Source of the DNA: Gordonia sp. SID5947
Lineage (GTDB): Bacteria; Actinomycetota; Actinomycetes; Mycobacteriales; Mycobacteriaceae
Length of the DNA stretch: 64,000 nt
Reading direction: 5' to 3'
Assembly: GCF_009862785.1 (NCBI RefSeq)
Contig: NZ_WWHU01000001.1
Coordinates: 3,472,001-3,536,000, forward strand
This document shows positions 30,485 through 40,375 of this stretch, piece by piece (positions within the stretch are counted from its first letter, which is position 1; each line of letters begins with the position of its first letter). Under the pieces are notes generated by a model. The model searched no databases. It saw nothing but the letters and a program-made list of their open reading frames with translations, and was not told where the DNA came from. A program made the translations under genes and the position numbers.

Positions 30485-31894
30485 ATGGGCGCAGCCAACG
30501 AACATTTCGATGCGGTCGTCGTCGGGGGACGCTGTGCGGGCGCGGCCTCGGCGACCGCGCTCGCACAGCGTGGCCTCCGGGTACTCGTCGTCGACGCCGC
30601 GCGGTTTCCGTCCGACACCGTCTCCACGCATCTGCTGTGGCCCACCACGATGGCCGAGATCCAGGCGCTCGGCGCGCTGCCCGCCGTCGAGGAGATCGGT
30701 GCCCCGCGGATGCCGTTGGCCGAGGCGGTGCTCGATGACATCGGCTGGCGCACCACCTACTCGCCGGTGTCGGGGATCGACTATGCGATGTGTGTGCGCC
30801 GCACACATCTCGACCACGCCCTGGTGACGGTTGCCCGAGCCGCCGGCGCGGAGATCCGTGAGCGTTGTACCGCAACGGATCTCGTCTTCGATGACGGTCG
30901 GGTGGCTGGATTGTGCTACACCGACGACGACGATCAGACCCACGAGGTGCGGGCGCCGGTGGTGATCGGGGCGGACGGCCGGAAGAGTGTCGTCGCGCGC
31001 CTGGTGGGCGTCACAGCGCCTACGCTGGTGGCGCCGAGCGGTCGGGCCTGCTATTACGCCTACTGGTCGGACACACGAGAAGATCTGCGCCACATCGCGT
31101 CCCAGTGGCGAGTCGGTTCGCTCCTCGGAACCGCCTTCCCCTGTGACGGCGGCGATCTGTTGTCGTTGCTGCAACCGCCCGTGCACCTGGCCCCGGAGTT
31201 CCGTGGACGGCGGGCCCAGGAGGCGTACCGCCGCGGTGTGGAAGCGCTTCCCGGGCTCGCACGCCGGCTCGACGGGTGCGAGCTGGTGTCCCGGGTGCGC
31301 TCGTGCACCGGGATCGAATCGTACTTCCGGCAATCCAGCGGGCCCGGATGGGCGCTGCCCGGGGACGCCGGACATTTCAAGGATCCGGTGACCGCACAAG
31401 GCATTCGAGATGCGCTACGGTACGGCCGGTTGCTCGGCGAGGCGATCGCACCCATCCTCGGGGCGCGCGACGGCGCCGACCGGGACGCGCTCGATCGGGC
31501 CACCGCGACGTGGGCAGCACAACGCGAACGCGATTGCATCGAGGTCTACCAATGGACCAACTTCCTCGCGTCCGGCGCGCCACCGTCGCCATTGGAGTAC
31601 GAGCTCTACCGTCAGGCGCAGACACAGCCCGACTTCGCCGCGGTCCTCAGCGACATCTACAACCGGGTGCAGCCCCCGGCCGCGATGATGCCGGTGACCA
31701 CGCTGCTCGGGGCCGTCACGCACGCGTTGCGTCGCCCGGGGGTCTCGGTGCGCGACGTCGGCGCAGACCTGCGATCCCAGCAGAAGCGGATGGTTGCCGA
31801 CTGGCTGGAGAAGCGCAGGTTCCTCCGATCGGATGCCGCCGACGCGCACCCAGCAATCTCCCAGCCGGCGTCGAGGCTCCCACAAGTCGTGTAG
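30485..31894 (+). CDS. FAD-dependent monooxygenase / geranylgeranyl-reductase-like
   Basis: 469 residues from ATG 30485. FAD fold VVVGGRCAGAASATALAQRG, then IGADGRKS (DG motif) and GDAGHFKDPVTAQGI, typical of group A flavoprotein monooxygenases. Divergent TetR is the probable regulator. Substrate unknown. Confidence 0.87.
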   Translation: MGAANEHFDAVVVGGRCAGAASATALAQRGLRVLVVDAARFPSDTVSTHLLWPTTMAEIQALGALPAVEEIGAPRMPLAEAVLDDIGWRTTYSPVSGIDYAMCVRRTHLDHALVTVARAAGAEIRERCTATDLVFDDGRVAGLCYTDDDDQTHEVRAPVVIGADGRKSVVARLVGVTAPTLVAPSGRACYYAYWSDTREDLRHIASQWRVGSLLGTAFPCDGGDLLSLLQPPVHLAPEFRGRRAQEAYRRGVEALPGLARRLDGCELVSRVRSCTGIESYFRQSSGPGWALPGDAGHFKDPVTAQGIRDALRYGRLLGEAIAPILGARDGADRDALDRATATWAAQRERDCIEVYQWTNFLASGAPPSPLEYELYRQAQTQPDFAAVLSDIYNRVQPPAAMMPVTTLLGAVTHALRRPGVSVRDVGADLRSQQKRMVADWLEKRRFLRSDAADAHPAISQPASRLPQVV

Positions 31895-31956
31895 CGCAAT
31901 CTCAATGGTGTCAACGAGATCCGGACCGGATCTCACACCACCGAGAAAGGCTGACG

Positions 31957-32079
31957 ATGCCCACTCCGCAGAACGACAACCGCAACACTCACCGCGCCCC
32001 GCAGGCCCCGGCCCGTCGTCGCAGGCGTGTCCGCCACTACGACCAGCGTTCGCGTCGTTGGCTCTGGATCTGGCAGTGA
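31957..32079 (+). CDS. Small basic protein
   Basis: 40 residues. ATG 31957 follows GAGAAAGG. Asn/Pro-rich start, an Arg-rich centre ([17 protein letters not shown]) and an aromatic tail WLWIWQ. No family recognised; the base composition and ribosome site suggest it is real. A hairpin follows at 32097. Confidence 0.6.
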   Translation: MPTPQNDNRNTHRAPQAPARRRRRVRHYDQRSRRWLWIWQ

Positions 32080-32096
32080 GTTGAGCTGACACCCCG

Positions 32097-32147
32097 TCAC
32101 CCCACAGCCTCGTCGGCCGCAGTGCGCTCAACGGGTCTGTGGGGTGA
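32097..32147. terminator. Inverted repeat between convergent genes
   Basis: TCACCCCACAG (32097-32107) and CTGTGGGGTGA (32137-32147) are perfect reverse complements with a 29-nt loop, between the small basic protein (plus) and the MarR gene (minus). Likely a bidirectional terminator. Confidence 0.6.
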
Positions 32148-32150
32148 TGC

Positions 32151-32594
32151 TCATGTCAGTCTCGCCGACTGTGTGTCGAGAGTGGTGAGGATGTCGCGCA
32201 GAGCGCGCTGCTGCGCGACGTCGAGTTTGCTGATCAGGTGCCGCTCGACGGCGTCACGGAGAGCCCGCTGTTTGTCGGCCATCAGCTCTTCGCCGGCAGG
32301 CGCGAGCGACACCTCGACGCCGTTGCGCAACCGCTCGCGGGTGAGAAATCCGCGCTTCTCCATGCGCGTGAGGAGGTGCGAGAGACGGCTCCGGTCCCAC
32401 CCCGTCGACGTCACCAGAGCGTTCTGCCTCGACGTCCCGCCGGCCTTGTGGAGATGTACGAGAACCGTCAGTTCCGGCTCGGAGATCGAGTTGGCGGTCG
32501 TGACGTCGTCTATCACCGCCGTCCGGACCACCTCGCTGGTCCGCTTCCACAGCAGCCACAACGAAACGCCGGACTCGTCCCCATCTGTTGACAT
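32151..32594 (-). CDS. MarR-family transcriptional regulator
   Basis: 147 residues with a winged helix (ALVTSTGWDRSRLSHLLTRM, KRGFLTRERL). Divergent from the aldo/keto reductase. Its start codon lies inside a 16-bp inverted repeat (32586-32601), a layout that suggests autoregulation. Confidence 0.9.
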   Translation of the reverse strand: MSTDGDESGVSLWLLWKRTSEVVRTAVIDDVTTANSISEPELTVLVHLHKAGGTSRQNALVTSTGWDRSRLSHLLTRMEKRGFLTRERLRNGVEVSLAPAGEELMADKQRALRDAVERHLISKLDVAQQRALRDILTTLDTQSARLT

Positions 32595-32629
32595 TTCTAC
32601 ACCTCGCTCCTACTGTTGACATTACAACA
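32586..32629. promoter_or_regulatory. Tandem MarR operator candidates
   Basis: Two related 16-bp inverted repeats, TGTTGACATTTCTACA (32586-32601) and TGTTGACATTACAACA (32614-32629), with centres 28 bp apart. The second has perfect TGTTG/CAACA arms. TTGACA within the first could serve as a -35 with TACTGT 17 bp later toward the aldo/keto reductase, so repressor binding would block both directions. Confidence 0.6.
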
Positions 32630-32686
32630 CCAGCGCCGGTCGCACCAGATCGTGGCGCGAGAAACGAGTTCGAATCGAGGATTCCC

Positions 32687-33604
32687 ATGTCCGATCCCAG
32701 CAACTCCACTACCCCTCGTCCCGGCGGCGCCGGGACCATCGGTGCCCACTCGGTCGCCCGCATCGGTTACGGCGCCATGCAATTGGAACGCCGGCGCGAC
32801 GACCGTGCGGCGGCCCTGGCGGTGATCCGCCGCGCGATCGAACTCGGCGTCGACCACATCGACACCGCGCAGTTCTAAGGAGACGGCTTCTCCAACGAGC
32901 TGATCCGAGAGGCGGTGCGCCCCGAAGACGACGTCACCGTGATCACCAAGGTCGGCGCCGACCCGAATCCGGGCGGTCCGGCGCCGATGCGAGCAGCCCA
33001 GCGGCCCGAAGAGCTGCGCGCGAGCGTGGAAGACAATCTGCGCAGTCTCGGAATGGACCAGATCCCGGTGGTCAATCTCCGTCGCGTCGACGAGACTGCA
33101 CCCATTCCGGTCCCGCAAGACCAGGTCGTCGACTTCGACGATCAGCTCGCCGCGATGGTCGCGATGCGCGACGAGGGACTGATCGGCGGTATCGGACTCA
33201 GCACGGTCTCCATGGACGAGCTGCGGCGGGCGTTGCCGGCCGGCGTTGCGTGCGTCCAGAACGCCTACAGTCTCGTCACCCGCACCGACGACGACATGCT
33301 CGACCTCTGCTCGGCAGAAGGGATCGCGTGGGTGCCGTACTTCCCGCTCGGCAGTGCCTTCCCCGGGATGCCGAAGGTCACCGACGAGGCCATCGTGCAG
33401 CAGGTCGCCCGGTCGCTCGACGTCACCCCGTCCCAGGTCGGGTTGGCGTGGCTGCTCCACCGGGCGCCCGAGGTGTTGCTGATCCCGGGCACATCCTCGG
33501 CCGACCATCTCGAGGAGAACGTCGCCGCCGGTTCGGTGGTGCTCGATGCCGAGCTGCTGTCCGCGCTCGACGACGTCCCGCATCGCGAAGGCCACTTGGG
33601 CTGA
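32687..33604 (+). pseudogene. Aldo/keto reductase interrupted by TAA at the catalytic Tyr codon
   Basis: ATG 32687 follows GAGG. The frame reads HIDTAQF, then TAA (32876-32878), then GDGFSNELIREAV in the same frame through to 33604. In this family the motif is DTAxxYG, so TAA replaces the proton-donor tyrosine codon (TAC to TAA would suffice). The downstream catalytic Lys is intact (VITKVGADP) and the rest is undamaged, ending in a normal cofactor region IPGTSSADHLEEN. Either a recent nonsense mutation or a sequence error. The intact protein would be 305 residues. Confidence 0.88.
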
Positions 33605-33628
33605 TACCGAACAGTTCTCACGCAGCGG

Positions 33629-34816
33629 TCAGTGTCCGGACTGTACCGAGACCGGTACCAGCTGTTCGGCTGTCGTCCACGCCCCGTGGTGGCCTGGCAT
33701 GTTCACCTCCGGAGTCGGATCGGTCCGGGTACGCGTGATGATCGTGTTTCCCCGAGCGACGGCCACCAGATCGCCGATCCGCTCGGCCACCACATCGGTG
33801 ACCTCGGCGCCGAACCACTGCTCGTCGATGACCTGCTCACGCGGCACCACAAACGCGTCGTCGCCCAGGATGTCGGTCCAGAACGTGTACACATCGTCGC
33901 GGGCGCCGGGGCGTGTGTACACCTGCCGGACCCGCATCTCGCCCGCGACCGCCTCGACGCCCTTGAGCATCTCGTCGGTGGTGTCGATGTCGATCCGGTT
34001 GTCCGCCTGGATCATTCCATGATCCCCGGTCACCACGAGCGTGGCGTCGCGTGGGAGCTCGGACGCGATGTCGGCGACCAGGCGGTCCACCACGCCCAAC
34101 GTCTTCACCCACTGGGGCGAGCCGGGTCCGAAGAGATGTCCGGCCGCGTCGAGATCGGGCCAGTAGGCGTAGATCAGCCGATGGCGCGGGGTGGACGGCG
34201 CGAGCGCCTCACCGACTCCGGCCAGGATCTCGGCGGGTGTCTGAGCGGCGAGGTAGGTGCCCGCCACGCGAAAGGCGGCCCGGCTGAAACCCGATCCGCG
34301 GTAGGCGGCGGGCATCACGTAGCTCACCTCCACGTCTCGCGCGGCCATCTCGGCGAGGAGCCCGGTGCCTGGCTGAATCCGTTCCGGTACATAGAGTCCC
34401 AGGGCCGAGCGACCCACGGATGTATTGAACGTCCAGCGTAACGCGTTGAGTGTCCGCCGTTTCGGGCCGCGGGTCTCGTCACGTTCGGTTCGGAACGAGT
34501 ACCCGATGATGCCGTGACTGCCGCACGGCGCTCCGGCCATCAGGCTGGTGATGCTGGTTGCCGTCGTCGCGGGAAAGCCGGCGCGGATGGTGGCGGCGCG
34601 CGTCGCGGTGAGGGTCGGCGCGACGCCTGCATGGTCGTCGAGGAGCGTGGCCCCGAGCCCGTCGATCAGCAGCAGGACGACGTCTTTGCTGGTGGGGATC
34701 GGCACGGTCGACGTCGGGTTCTGGTCAAAGGCGTCGTCGATCGCCGGTAACACGTCGGCAAGGGTCGGGTAGCTGCTCCATTGCAGTGGATGAAGTTCGT
34801 CCGACGATTCATTCAC
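33629..34816 (-). CDS. Alkaline phosphatase superfamily / nucleotide pyrophosphatase-type phosphodiesterase
   Basis: 395 residues from GTG 34816. Metal and nucleophile regions VVLLLIDGLGATLL and GFPATTATSITSLMAG (nucleophile Thr), later YWPDLDAAGHLFG and TGDHGMI. This is the type I phosphodiesterase/pyrophosphatase family. No signal peptide, so probably cytoplasmic. Divergent from the helicase at 34898, about 81 bp apart. Confidence 0.87.
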   Translation of the reverse strand: MNESSDELHPLQWSSYPTLADVLPAIDDAFDQNPTSTVPIPTSKDVVLLLIDGLGATLLDDHAGVAPTLTATRAATIRAGFPATTATSITSLMAGAPCGSHGIIGYSFRTERDETRGPKRRTLNALRWTFNTSVGRSALGLYVPERIQPGTGLLAEMAARDVEVSYVMPAAYRGSGFSRAAFRVAGTYLAAQTPAEILAGVGEALAPSTPRHRLIYAYWPDLDAAGHLFGPGSPQWVKTLGVVDRLVADIASELPRDATLVVTGDHGMIQADNRIDIDTTDEMLKGVEAVAGEMRVRQVYTRPGARDDVYTFWTDILGDDAFVVPREQVIDEQWFGAEVTDVVAERIGDLVAVARGNTIITRTRTDPTPEVNMPGHHGAWTTAEQLVPVSVQSGH

Positions 34817-34897
34817 AACCACACGGTATCCGCATTTCTTGTGGACAACCCGTGCGCATCCGATGGTCGGACGGGCCTGTCGCCCTAGCCTGGGTCC

Positions 34898-37800
34898 ATG
34901 CACGACTTCGATCCGCTGCACGACGCGGCGAGTGATCTACTCGTCGATTTCGACGTCGCGACCGTCGACCGGGGCTCCGACTACGCCGACAACGGGCACA
35001 TCGTCGGCATGATGTGGTCGGCCGACGAGCTGACGCTGACCGGGCGATGCCGTGGGTCGGGCGGGCACGTGTACGACACCAAGGCCGTCTTCACCGCAGT
35101 GGCGACGTCCCGGACCCTCGACTACACGGAATGTTCGTGCCCGGTCGGATTCATGTGCAAGCACGGCGTGGCACTCTTGCTGATCGCACTGCAGGTCGAG
35201 AGCGACTCGCGAAGCGATCCCGCGGAACTCGCCCCGGTGAGCAGGTTGCCGGCGCAATGGCGCACGACGTTGAGCGCATTTGTCCGCGAGGAGCCGTCGG
35301 TGGAACCGGTACCTCTCGGCATCCTGGTCGGATTGCCCTCGAACAGTCGGTGGGCACCCCATCCGGTGCCCACGTTGCGGCTGGTCAAGGAGGGCAAGCG
35401 CGGCCGATGGGTCAAGAAGGGAGTCACCTGGAGATCGATTGCCCGGCGCGCCGCGGGTCTGCCGTCGGTCCTCGAGGATCCGGAGTTCGAGCCCGGACAG
35501 CTGCGGGCAGTGGTCGCGATGGCGCGAGCGTATGTGAACACCGGCGTCCACGACGACGAGATGTCCCTCGACTGGGCGCCCAACGACATCTGGGAGCTGC
35601 TCGCCGATGTGTACGACGCGGGCGTGACGTTGCTCGCCGACCCGTCGACCGGCGCCACCCACGTCGACCTCTTCTCCGGCGCCCGGATCGCCTTCCGGAT
35701 AACACGCGGCGACGAGGGTGCGCTGGTCTCGCCGTATCTGCAGGTCGACCATCACGACTGGCACGATGCGCCGGTCGGCCTGATCGGTACGCCCGTCCCA
35801 CATGGTGCGTTCACCGTCGACGAGGACGTCCTGCTGATGGGCCCTTTCGAGGCGCCGACCGATAGGCGCGCGCTCGACGATCTCGTGGCGATCGGCGGCA
35901 TCGTGATCCCTGATGCCGACCTCGACGAATTCGTCGTGGATATGCTGCCTTCGCTCGCCGCCACCGTCCCGGTCGACATCGAAGACGGTGCCATCACGCC
36001 GCCGACGATCTCGGGACCGACGCCGTTGCTCACCATCCGGGTCGGTGCGGAGGCGTCACAGGTGAACTGGCGGATCAGCTACCGCATCAATGACCGTCGG
36101 CGCGTATTCGATGCCATCGATCCCGTCTCGGCGAGCAGCATCCGTAACGCCGAAGACGAGACGCAGGCGTGGAAGGATGCGCGCACCGCGATGGAGCTCG
36201 TCGCGTGCCGGTGCACCCGGTGGCAGACGCAGGCGGCGCGCCTGATCAACCAGGCATTGCGAGCAGGCACTCGAACCGTCGACGGCGACCTCGACGCCGT
36301 GGTCGCCGACGACACCGAGGCGGCGGTGCAGCAGGCGAGCACCGATCTCCTACGCCGGACCTTCACCTACTCGCTCATCGACACGGCCGTCCTGGTCGGG
36401 GAGTTGGTGCCCGAACTCGGTGACGGCATCGACGTCGACGTCATCGGTGACGTCGTCGACTTTCGTCCGGCCCATGAGGAGCCGGAGATCGTCATCAGCG
36501 AGGACCCCAGCCCGGTCGGCAACGACTGGCTGAACCTCCGCATCACCGTCGAGGTCGACGGCCGCGACGTCCCGCTCGGCAACATCATCCGCGCGCTCGC
36601 CGCACACGCGACTCACCTGCTGCTTCCCGACGGTACCTACTTCCCGCTCGAGAGCGCCGAACTCCGGCGTCTCACCGAACTCATCCACGAGGCGCAGGAT
36701 CTCGGCGAGATCGAGAACGGCCTGGTCCGGCGCAACACCTATAACGCGACACTCTGGGAGGAGTTGCTGAGCCTCGGTGTCGTCGACGACCAACTCGCCG
36801 AATGGCATTCGCGGGTCCGTCGTCTCTCCGAAGCCGCTCTGCCGACCCGCAGCGGTCCGCCGGCCGGACTGCGCGCCGACCTCCGTGACTACCAGCACGA
36901 CGGCCTCGATTGGTTGAGATTCCTGTGGCAGAACAGGATCGGTGGCATCCTCGCCGACGACATGGGACTCGGCAAAACCGTCCAGGCCCTCGCCCTGATC
37001 GCCGAGGCATCCGCGGAGATCCCGTCCGGTGCGTTCCTCGTGGTCGCTCCGACCAGCGTTGTCGGCAACTGGGTGAGCGAGGCGCAGAAGTTCGTACCCG
37101 ATCTCGACGTGGTCGCGGTGACGGCCACCGAGGCCAAGAGCGGTGTCGGCTTCGCCGAACAGGTGGGCGGCGCTCAGATAGTGGTCACCTCTTATACGTT
37201 GCTGCGGTTGCAGTTCGACGAGATCAACCGATTCCGCTGGAGCGGTGTGATCTTCGACGAGGCGCAGTTCGTCAAGAACCACAAGAGCAAGACGCACCAG
37301 TGCGCCCGCCGGCTGGGCGCCGAGATGAAACTCGCGATCACCGGCACCCCGATGGAGAACAACCTGATGGAATTGTGGTCGCTGCTCTCACTGACGGCGC
37401 CGGGACTGTTCCCATCGCCCAACACGTTCGGAGAGTATTACCGCAAACCGATCGAATCCGGTGAGCATCCCGAACGTCTCGAGAGCCTCAGGCGTCGTAT
37501 CCAGCCGGTGATGCTGCGCCGCACCAAGGATCAGGTCGTCGCGGACCTACCGGCCAAGCAGGAGCAGGTGCTCGCCGTGGAGCTGACCGCCAAGCACGAA
37601 CACATCTATCAGGCCCGTCTCAACCGGGAACGTCAGCGAGTGCTCGGCCTGCTGGGCGATTGGGAGGAGAATCGATTCGCGATCTTCCGATCACTGACCA
37701 TGATGCGGCAGCTCAGTCTGCACGCGGGGCTGGTCGACGAGAAGGACCGCGACGTCGCGTCCGCCAAGATCGATCACCTCGCCGCCCAACTGCCCGAACT

Positions 37801-38278
37801 CATCGCCGAAGGCCATGCCGCCCTGGTCTTCAGCCAGTTCACCGGCTTTCTCGGCCTCATCCGTGAACGCCTCGACAGTCTCGGGATCGCCTACAGCTAC
37901 CTGGACGGTTCGATGTCTGCGAAGCAACGCGCCGCCGCGATCGGCCAGTTCAGCGCCGGCACCACCAAGGTCTTCCTGATCAGTCTCAAGGCAGGTGGCT
38001 TCGGCCTGAACCTCACCGAAGCCGACTACTGCTTCGTCTGCGATCCCTGGTGGAACCCTGCCGCGGAGGCACAGGCCGTCGACCGTGCCCATCGCATCGG
38101 CCAGACCCGTCCGGTCACCGTCTACCGGCTGGTGTCCAAGGGCACCATCGAGGAGAAGGTGGTGGAGCTGCAGGACAAGAAGCGGGCACTGTTCGACGCT
38201 GTCGTCGACGACGGTGATCTGTTCGGAACAGTGATCAGCCCCGACGATGTGCGAGCGATGCTGGGCGATGGTACGTAA
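34898..38278 (+). CDS. SWIM zinc finger / SNF2-family helicase
   Basis: 1126-residue ATP-dependent DNA translocase. N-terminal SWIM finger (Cys79, Cys81, Cys87, His89 in CSCPVGFMCKHG), a long middle domain, then SNF2 ATPase motifs DDMGLGKT (about 687-694) and DEAQ (about 787), and a C-terminal helicase domain with LDGSMSAKQR, SLKAGGFGLNL and RAHRIGQTRPV. Full length. Ends three bases before a 69-bp repeat. Confidence 0.93.
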   Translation: MHDFDPLHDAASDLLVDFDVATVDRGSDYADNGHIVGMMWSADELTLTGRCRGSGGHVYDTKAVFTAVATSRTLDYTECSCPVGFMCKHGVALLLIALQVESDSRSDPAELAPVSRLPAQWRTTLSAFVREEPSVEPVPLGILVGLPSNSRWAPHPVPTLRLVKEGKRGRWVKKGVTWRSIARRAAGLPSVLEDPEFEPGQLRAVVAMARAYVNTGVHDDEMSLDWAPNDIWELLADVYDAGVTLLADPSTGATHVDLFSGARIAFRITRGDEGALVSPYLQVDHHDWHDAPVGLIGTPVPHGAFTVDEDVLLMGPFEAPTDRRALDDLVAIGGIVIPDADLDEFVVDMLPSLAATVPVDIEDGAITPPTISGPTPLLTIRVGAEASQVNWRISYRINDRRRVFDAIDPVSASSIRNAEDETQAWKDARTAMELVACRCTRWQTQAARLINQALRAGTRTVDGDLDAVVADDTEAAVQQASTDLLRRTFTYSLIDTAVLVGELVPELGDGIDVDVIGDVVDFRPAHEEPEIVISEDPSPVGNDWLNLRITVEVDGRDVPLGNIIRALAAHATHLLLPDGTYFPLESAELRRLTELIHEAQDLGEIENGLVRRNTYNATLWEELLSLGVVDDQLAEWHSRVRRLSEAALPTRSGPPAGLRADLRDYQHDGLDWLRFLWQNRIGGILADDMGLGKTVQALALIAEASAEIPSGAFLVVAPTSVVGNWVSEAQKFVPDLDVVAVTATEAKSGVGFAEQVGGAQIVVTSYTLLRLQFDEINRFRWSGVIFDEAQFVKNHKSKTHQCARRLGAEMKLAITGTPMENNLMELWSLLSLTAPGLFPSPNTFGEYYRKPIESGEHPERLESLRRRIQPVMLRRTKDQVVADLPAKQEQVLAVELTAKHEHIYQARLNRERQRVLGLLGDWEENRFAIFRSLTMMRQLSLHAGLVDEKDRDVASAKIDHLAAQLPELIAEGHAALVFSQFTGFLGLIRERLDSLGIAYSYLDGSMSAKQRAAAIGQFSAGTTKVFLISLKAGGFGLNLTEADYCFVCDPWWNPAAEAQAVDRAHRIGQTRPVTVYRLVSKGTIEEKVVELQDKKRALFDAVVDDGDLFGTVISPDDVRAMLGDGT

Positions 38279-38281
38279 CCC

Positions 38282-38350
38282 TTCTGGCCGCACCTTCGGT
38301 TTCTGGCCGCATCTCCGGCTCGAAGCCGGAATCGGAAACTGCGGCCAGAA
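38282..38350. repeat. 69-bp palindromic repeat, copy 2
   Basis: Same layout as copy 1, with arms TTCTGGCCGCA and TGCGGCCAGAA and the inner palindrome CCGGCTCGAAGCCGG. It fills almost the entire space between the convergent stops of the helicase (38278) and the next gene (38354), with three bases to spare on each side. Confidence 0.88.
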
Positions 38351-38353
38351 ACA

Positions 38354-38796
38354 TCATGGATGGCCCAATACCGCCGAGTGAAACCATCTGTGCGGCAATC
38401 GGTATTCGAGTTCGACCAGGTGGTGGGGTGGCACCTCTACCGTGCACTCGGCGACAAAGCGATGCCGCCGTCCACCGGGGAGGTACACACGAAAGTGATG
38501 ACCCCCGCCGGACAGACGGAGTTCGGTACGCCCCAATGGGCTGAGGTGAACGGGATACCGTTGACCACCACCTGCGGTCGGACCAGTGGCGGAGGCCAAC
38601 CGGGGATGCGGCCGTGACAGGTGATCGCCACCCCTTCGTGAACGGGACGCGGGACCCGCGTGGGCATTGTCGTGGGTCGGCGCGATGCCGGGATGTGGAC
38701 CGCCGGCGGTTCCGGAACGTGGACGCGGCGAACCCACGTTCGGATGGGAGGGCGACGCGAACCATCGGGCGTGTACGGCAGGGGAGAGGCGGTCAC
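38354..38796 (-). CDS. Small conserved actinobacterial protein, apparent -1 frameshift
   Basis: GTG 38796 follows GAGGACCTT. The first frame reaches VVVNGIPFTSAHWGVPNSV; the second continues GHHFRVYLPGGRRH and VELEYRLPHRWFHSAVLG to the stop at 38354. Joined, these follow the pattern of a family with a WG turn, an RVYLP strand and a VELEYR-P-W-F-S ending, common in actinobacteria and of unknown role. Adding one C to the ccccc run 38502-38506 joins the frames (147 residues). Confidence 0.65.
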
Positions 38797-38895
38797 AAGG
38801 TCCTCGAGTGTTCTCCGGTCACTGTCGGGAGAACTGTACTAAAGCCTCGGTCGGGTCCGCCGACCCGCGTGATGTTGTGGCACGGACGTGCCGAA

Positions 38896-39762
38896 CTAAT
38901 GCATCGTCTCCACGGCCGACAATGCGCTCGTGTCTCGCCGGGCCAGCGTGTCGTCGTACCACTCGAGCCAAGGAAAGCGGTGACGCCGGTACTCGCTGCT
39001 CGTCAGCGGTGGATGGTGTGGTTCTCGGCCGATGAGCCCTTTCCACGCAACCGAATTGACGATGCGCAGCGCAGCGCTGGACCGTGCGGTCGGATGCCAG
39101 TTCGCCCTGGGTTCAACAGGTGCAGCGAGGGCCTGGGTGATGGATCCGCCGGCATGCAGACCCATGTTGCCGGTCAACGATGCCCCGCACGCGTCCACCT
39201 CGGGGACCGCGACGGCGCTGCAATGCTTCGGGTCGATTCGTCGTGCTTCCCAGATCTCCCCGCGCAACGGGGTCGCCTCGATTCGGACGAGGCCGCCTTC
39301 GGACCGGCCGCGCCTGTGCCGCTCCCCGACGGGGAGTGCCACGAACTGTCGGACCGTCGAGTCGTCGGTCCGAAAACCGTCGAGCCATGGCTGGTCGGGT
39401 ACCTCGAAATAGTCGTGGGCCGAAAAATCGGGGTCACCGCAGAAAGGTGTCCCGGTCACCGCGTTCACGCCATCCACCGAGATGCGGACGAGGAACGGGT
39501 AGACGGACGCGAAGTTGATGCATGCCGCCTCGGACTGCCACATCGGGAGCAGCACATCGTCTCCGTGCCACCCCGTCGGCACGCGGTCTCCGAAGTAGCC
39601 GGCCGAGAGTAGATCGAGAGACCCGAGGCCGGGCCGCAGCGGGTGGGTCACGTCGTCGTCGGGCACGCGCAGGGTGCGTACGAACTCGATGTACAACTCT
39701 GCATCGGCGTGTATCTCCGGGAAGGAGAAGGCCAGAGTGTCGTGCGTGACGGTGACGGTCAT
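38896..39762 (-). CDS. Hypothetical protein
   Basis: 288 residues from ATG 39762. Motifs such as SLDLLSAGYFGDRVPTGWHGDDVLLPMW (in part: GYFGDRVPTGWHG) and ISVDGVNAVTGTPF are distinctive but match no family I know. No signal peptide or membrane segment. Codon use is normal. Confidence 0.7.
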   Translation of the reverse strand: MTVTVTHDTLAFSFPEIHADAELYIEFVRTLRVPDDDVTHPLRPGLGSLDLLSAGYFGDRVPTGWHGDDVLLPMWQSEAACINFASVYPFLVRISVDGVNAVTGTPFCGDPDFSAHDYFEVPDQPWLDGFRTDDSTVRQFVALPVGERHRRGRSEGGLVRIEATPLRGEIWEARRIDPKHCSAVAVPEVDACGASLTGNMGLHAGGSITQALAAPVEPRANWHPTARSSAALRIVNSVAWKGLIGREPHHPPLTSSEYRRHRFPWLEWYDDTLARRDTSALSAVETMH

Positions 39763-39912
39763 GGAGGTCCAGTCGTAGGGAATGGGGGCACGATACGAGG
39801 CGGGTATGACAGGTCCAGGTGAGGCTTTGCCTTGGACTGGAGATCGGAGCACACCGCGAATGCGTTACATCGTCCGGCAGACAGCCTGCTCGACCGCCGG
39901 TAGATTCGGCGC

Positions 39913-40299
39913 ATGCTGGATCACGTCGCCCTGCAATGTGCCGACCCCGCGCGCGCAGCCGATTTCTACCTCAGCGTGTTCTCAGCCGTCGGAGTGCGTG
40001 AGGCGATGCGGTTCGAACGAGACGAAGGACCGGTGATCGGACTCTCCGGTGCCGATGGCCGCCCGCAACTCTGGGTTGGCCCGCTCGACGACGCCGGGGA
40101 CCGTCCGATCCATCTTGCGCTGAGCGCGCCGAGCCGGGAGGCCGTCGACGAGGTGTTCGCCGCGGCCCGGGCAGCGGGTGCGACGATCCTCCACGCGCCG
40201 CGGGTCTGGCCGGAGTATCACCCCAACTATTACGGAGTGTTCCTGCGCGATCTCGACGGCAACAACGTCGAAGCCGTGCACCACGGACTCGGCGGCTGA
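39913..40299 (+). CDS. VOC-family (glyoxalase-like) protein
   Basis: 128 residues. N-terminal MLDHVALQCADPARAADFY with metal-ligand His, C-terminal FLRDLDGNNVEAVHH with Glu, the usual vicinal-oxygen-chelate pattern. Single domain, likely a dimer. The substrate could be a glutathione/mycothiol conjugate, an antibiotic or an aromatic; not resolvable. Confidence 0.88.
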   Translation: MLDHVALQCADPARAADFYLSVFSAVGVREAMRFERDEGPVIGLSGADGRPQLWVGPLDDAGDRPIHLALSAPSREAVDEVFAAARAAGATILHAPRVWPEYHPNYYGVFLRDLDGNNVEAVHHGLGG

Positions 40300-40375
40300 C
40301 GACGCTCACGCGTCGAGCAACTGCCAGGAAGCCTCGTCGGGGCGACATTCGGCTGGTGCCGCAAGACGTTCACGG

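Noticed and set aside
38360..38617. 85-codon plus-strand frame after the helicase
   Set aside because: The minus strand of the same stretch carries the family-like gene at 38354-38796 once one base is restored.
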